Source: Cranoglanis bouderius
Lineage: Eukaryota > Chordata > Actinopteri > Siluriformes > Cranoglanididae
Assembly (NCBI GenBank): GCA_023630585.1
Contig: CM042544.1
Coordinates: forward strand, 11,804,256 to 11,868,255
Length of the DNA: 64,000 bases
Reading direction: 5' to 3'
The notes under the pieces are model-generated. The model was not told the origin of the DNA and made no database searches. It saw nothing but the letters and a program-made list of their open reading frames with translations. A program made the translations under genes and the position numbers. Position 1 is the stretch's first letter, and the number at the start of each line of letters is the position of its first letter. Positions 61,255-64,000 of the stretch are shown here, piece by piece.

Positions 61255-61542
61255 CTCTGAAGGACGAGCGCTTTCAGATGGTGCTGTTCACGCCACGCCT
61301 GGTGCGCATCACGCTGAGTAATGTGAGCGTGTCTGACGAGGGTGGCTACTTCTGCCAGCTCTACACGGACTCCACGCACCACCAGGTGGCCACGCTGTCG
61401 GTGGTGGTGCCCCCGGAGGTGCCCACTGTGGAGGTGAAGAGTGAGGCGGTGGAGGGTGGAGAGGTGGAGCTCACCTGTGTGTCAGAGAGGAGCAAACCTC
61501 CTGCTACGTTGCGCTGGGTCCGAGACCGCAGAGAGATTCCTG
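61255..61542 (+). CDS. cadm4: cadm4 exon 3: end of Ig1 (V-type) and first half of Ig2
   Basis: Encodes 95 whole codons with split codons at both ends (phase 1 to phase 1, 288 bp). It starts (A)LKDERFQ and carries SNVSVSDEGGYFCQLY, the F-strand D-x-G-x-Y-x-C signature of a V-type Ig domain, whose cysteine pairs with ISC in exon 2. THHQVATLSVV ends Ig1. PPEVPTVEV links to Ig2, which shows AVEGGEVELTC (B-strand Cys) and LRWVRDRRE (core Trp). One N-glycosylation sequon (NVS) is present. The Ig1-Ig2 linker is not interrupted by an intron here. The acceptor is TCTCTCTCTGTCTCAG ending at 61254 and the donor is GTTAGT at 61543. With exons 1 and 2 this gives about 174 residues; vertebrate CADM4 is about 390, so the end of Ig2, Ig3, the transmembrane helix and the tail (protein 4.1 and PDZ-binding motifs in this family) must lie beyond 64000. 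CADM4 is the best fit; another CADM paralogue is less likely. Confidence 0.96.
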
Positions 61543-61560
61543 GTTAGTGTGCCTATGCAC

Positions 61561-61563
61561 GTG

Positions 61564-61633
<70 letters not shown>

Positions 61634-61652
61634 TGCGTGTGTGTGTGTGTTT
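61561..61652. repeat. (GT)n microsatellite 18 bp after the exon 3 donor
   Basis: About 43 GT units with small interruptions at 61580 and 61635. GT/UG repeats near donors can be bound by CELF or TDP-43-type proteins (general knowledge); an effect here is inference. Confidence 0.95.
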
Positions 61653-61813
61653 GTTGTACGAGTCTGTATTTACCAACAGTAACATATTGAGACACAGTAA
61701 GGTCTTAAAAGTATTCATATGTGCATATGAGCAAGCATAAACCTACACACATTCACTCCCATTAATGTTTGGGTTATCAGTTCTCTTTTCCTACAGAAGG
61801 TTGTCTGGCTTTT

Positions 61814-61894
<81 letters not shown>

Positions 61895-62079
61895 CTCTCT
61901 CTCTCTCACACTCTCTCTCTGTCTGTTGTGCACAAGTGTCCCTTTTGTCCTCCTAATCTCTGTCATTTGTCTGTCAGAGAATCAGCACACCTCTCTGTGT
62001 TGCTATTTTGTTACAGTCTTAGACACATCTGTCCATCTGGCCGTCTGCCTGATTGGTCCCCTGCCACATACTCACACAC

Positions 62080-62118
<39 letters not shown>

Positions 62119-62314
62119 ACAAACACACTCGCAACTTACACATTCACAGATAAACAATCTCAGCAGCTGTGTGCCAGAGGCAGTACCCAGGTGCTTGTGC
62201 GTGTTAAATACTTTGTGTTTCTCTGTCCACACGGTCTTTCGTTCTTTTACTGCTATCACTTCTGTCTTCTCATTTCTCCCATGTATCAGTCTGCCAACTC
62301 TTTCACCATCCCTC

Positions 62315-62391
<77 letters not shown>

Positions 62392-63712
62392 CTCTCTCTG
62401 TCTCTTTCAACTTTCAATTTCAGTCTGCTTTATTGGCATGGAAAATAATAGTATCTTTGCACTGACAAATCTTGGTTATAAAGTATGTGAATATTAAAGA
62501 TATATGAAACTGAAATTGAAAATCGCAAAGTCTATAAAATTGCAGTGGGTATGTATACCTCATTGCATTATCAACCCACCCCCCCCCCCCACCCCCCCTC
62601 TACGTTATTATGGATTACATGAGTAATTAGTTGTGCTAAATCCCTATTAAATACCTTGTACAATGTGTGAATGTTTTACTCATCTGTAAAAGCAAACACA
62701 GCAAAATCCCCGTGACTGTATTCACTCTGACAACTTTTTCCCCAACGTATTAGCAGGTATGTAAGGGACGGCAGGTCAGTGTATAGCAATCTCACAGCAT
62801 TTTGACTGTATAACACATTTTTTTCACTTTCAATTTAGCAGGTGAAGCGATGTCATTAGTTAGTGTTTTGATATTACTCATGTTTCTCTAGCTGTTATGC
62901 TAAGGCTTTATAATACTGTTAGCTTGTTACTAACATGTCTTTAAAAATACTCCAGTCTTGCTAGCAGAAATAAGCAGTACCATCGTGAGTATTGTAGCAT
63001 TGTTGTGCCCTAAGCTCAAAATTATGTTGCCTATTTTTGTTGTGCTACATGTAACAGTGTAGTGTAACAGGTAGCTATTGTTACTTCAGGATGTTCAGTG
63101 ATCGGCTTGGAATCAGTATCGAGTCTTATGATGTCAGTCTCAGCAGTGAATTCTTAAATATCTGAAATAATTGACTGAACTTGATTACGCCACAGCACAC
63201 TTTAATGTACTAGCACACATGATTACGCATCTAAAATGTGCTAAAATGAAACATAAGCATAGTATTAAAACTAGACTTTAACAGAACTATTACTATTAAT
63301 AGTGTTTACTATTTGTTTATGTTTACTATTAATACTATTTAATAGTGCTTAATGTTTAATACTTCGTGTTAAAATGCAACTATTTTAAGTTTCGCTTTAA
63401 ACATACTACAACATATGTATTTTAATCCACATGTATTTAAAGTGAAATAAAATATAATTTGTAAGTATTACAATTGCAGTACTATTGCGCTTTTAGGATA
63501 TTAGAAATATATTTAAAACAGAGTTACAGTAATATTAAATCTAATTAAAATAGCTTAAAGTTTTGTGATTTATTAGTGCTTTAATAAAGTACATATAAGC
63601 ATTACTTTCATACATATATTTATATAAAAAAAAATTAATGTACGTAATGACAAAGGCTATACTAATTTTAGAGCTAGTATTAATAAGTAAAATGTATGCC
63701 TGGTACAGTAAT

Positions 63713-63782
<70 letters not shown>
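61653..63782. other. Start of cadm4 intron 3; non-coding
   Basis: (CT)n 61818-61890 and to 61912 with interruptions, (CA)n 62074-62111, (CT)n 62319-62388, C-run 62577-62597, AT-rich 63200-63700, (CT)n 63713-63772. The next cadm4 exon is not found before 64000. Confidence 0.65.
62413..62512 (+). repeat. Dispersed repeat 'TTATTGGCATG', copy 2
   Basis: Matches 19806-19911: TTTCAGTCTGCTTTATTGGC, ATGGAAAATAATA, CTTGGTTATAAAGTATG, ATATTAAAGATATATGAAAC. Confidence 0.65.
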
Positions 63783-63784
<2 letters not shown>

Positions 63785-64000
63785 CAGGTGCATCTCAATA
63801 AATTAGAATGTCGTGGAAAAGTTCATTTATTTCAGTAATTCAACTCAAATTGTGAAACTCGTGTATTATATAAATTCAATGCACACAGACTGAAGTAGTT
63901 TAAGTCTTTGGTTCTTTTAATTGTGATGATTTTGGCTCACATTTAACAAAAACCCACCAATTCACTATCTCAACAAATTAGAATACTTCATAAGACCAAT
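63783..64000 (+). mobile_element. Tc1/mariner element, left end only (runs off the window)
   Basis: Begins TACAGGTGCATCTCAATAAA directly after a (CT)n and TATATA run; ATCTCAACAAATTAGAATAC at about 63967 repeats the tip word (inner direct repeat, IR/DR layout). Known by memory as a fish Tc1 terminal repeat. The transposase would lie beyond 64000. Confidence 0.85.

Noticed and set aside
61769..62497. 242-residue plus-strand frame after exon 3
   Set aside because: Ser-Leu and Thr-His repeats from CT and CA microsatellites in intron 3.

Overview
This window is vertebrate nuclear DNA from a ray-finned fish. The evidence is the mix of features: intron-split coding exons with GT/AG splice sites, very many long (CA)n, (GA)n, (TA)n and (GATA)n microsatellites, at least twelve Tc1/mariner DNA transposons from about eight families, and tRNA-headed SINE-like repeats ending in ATGG or GAAT repeats. 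The repeat set would suit an ostariophysan such as a catfish, but the order cannot be proved from the sequence. There are no bacterial-style operons, CRISPR arrays or phage genes.

The one host gene I can support is cadm4 (cell adhesion molecule 4, also called nectin-like 4 or SynCAM4), on the + strand. Exon 1 (coding 42265-42349) is a signal-peptide exon. Exon 2 (52276-52422) holds the first half of the V-type Ig domain. Exon 3 (61255-61542) completes that domain and starts the second Ig domain. All three junctions are phase 1 and fit each other. The rest of the protein (end of Ig2, Ig3, membrane helix, cytoplasmic tail; more than half of the usual length) lies beyond 64000. Intron 1 is 9.9 kb and intron 2 is 8.8 kb.

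The 42 kb upstream of exon 1 has no coding exon I can defend. It holds Tc1/mariner relics (6-494, 6365-7180, 7594-8581, 11285-11915, 15697-17315, 23275-23722, 26983-27400, 31919-33385, 39245-40064), SINE-like copies (near 3.4, 4.4, 14.5, 20.2, 22.6, 29.7 and 36.0 kb), an older dispersed repeat with members near 4.1, 12.0, 21.8 and 27.5 kb, and dozens of microsatellites. Between these lie repeat-poor stretches (about 0.85-1.6, 9.7-10.25, 24.75-25.1, 37.0-37.3 and 38.2-38.6 kb) that could carry regulatory elements. Tc1 copies also sit in intron 1 (42971-44457, 47525-48626) and intron 2 (55294-55975, 59640-61200), and one begins at 63783 and runs off the window.

The observations most worth checking are: a Tc1 element ending only about 55 bp upstream of the exon 3 splice acceptor; a Tc1 copy (31919-33385) with a nearly full-length transposase frame, two frame-compensating deletions and non-matching ends; two Tc1 copies sharing one internal deletion, which implies a mobilised deletion derivative; and a Tc1 relic folded into a palindrome. 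I found no clearly new biological system. The window reads as a transposon-loaded 5' part of a neural and epithelial adhesion gene.
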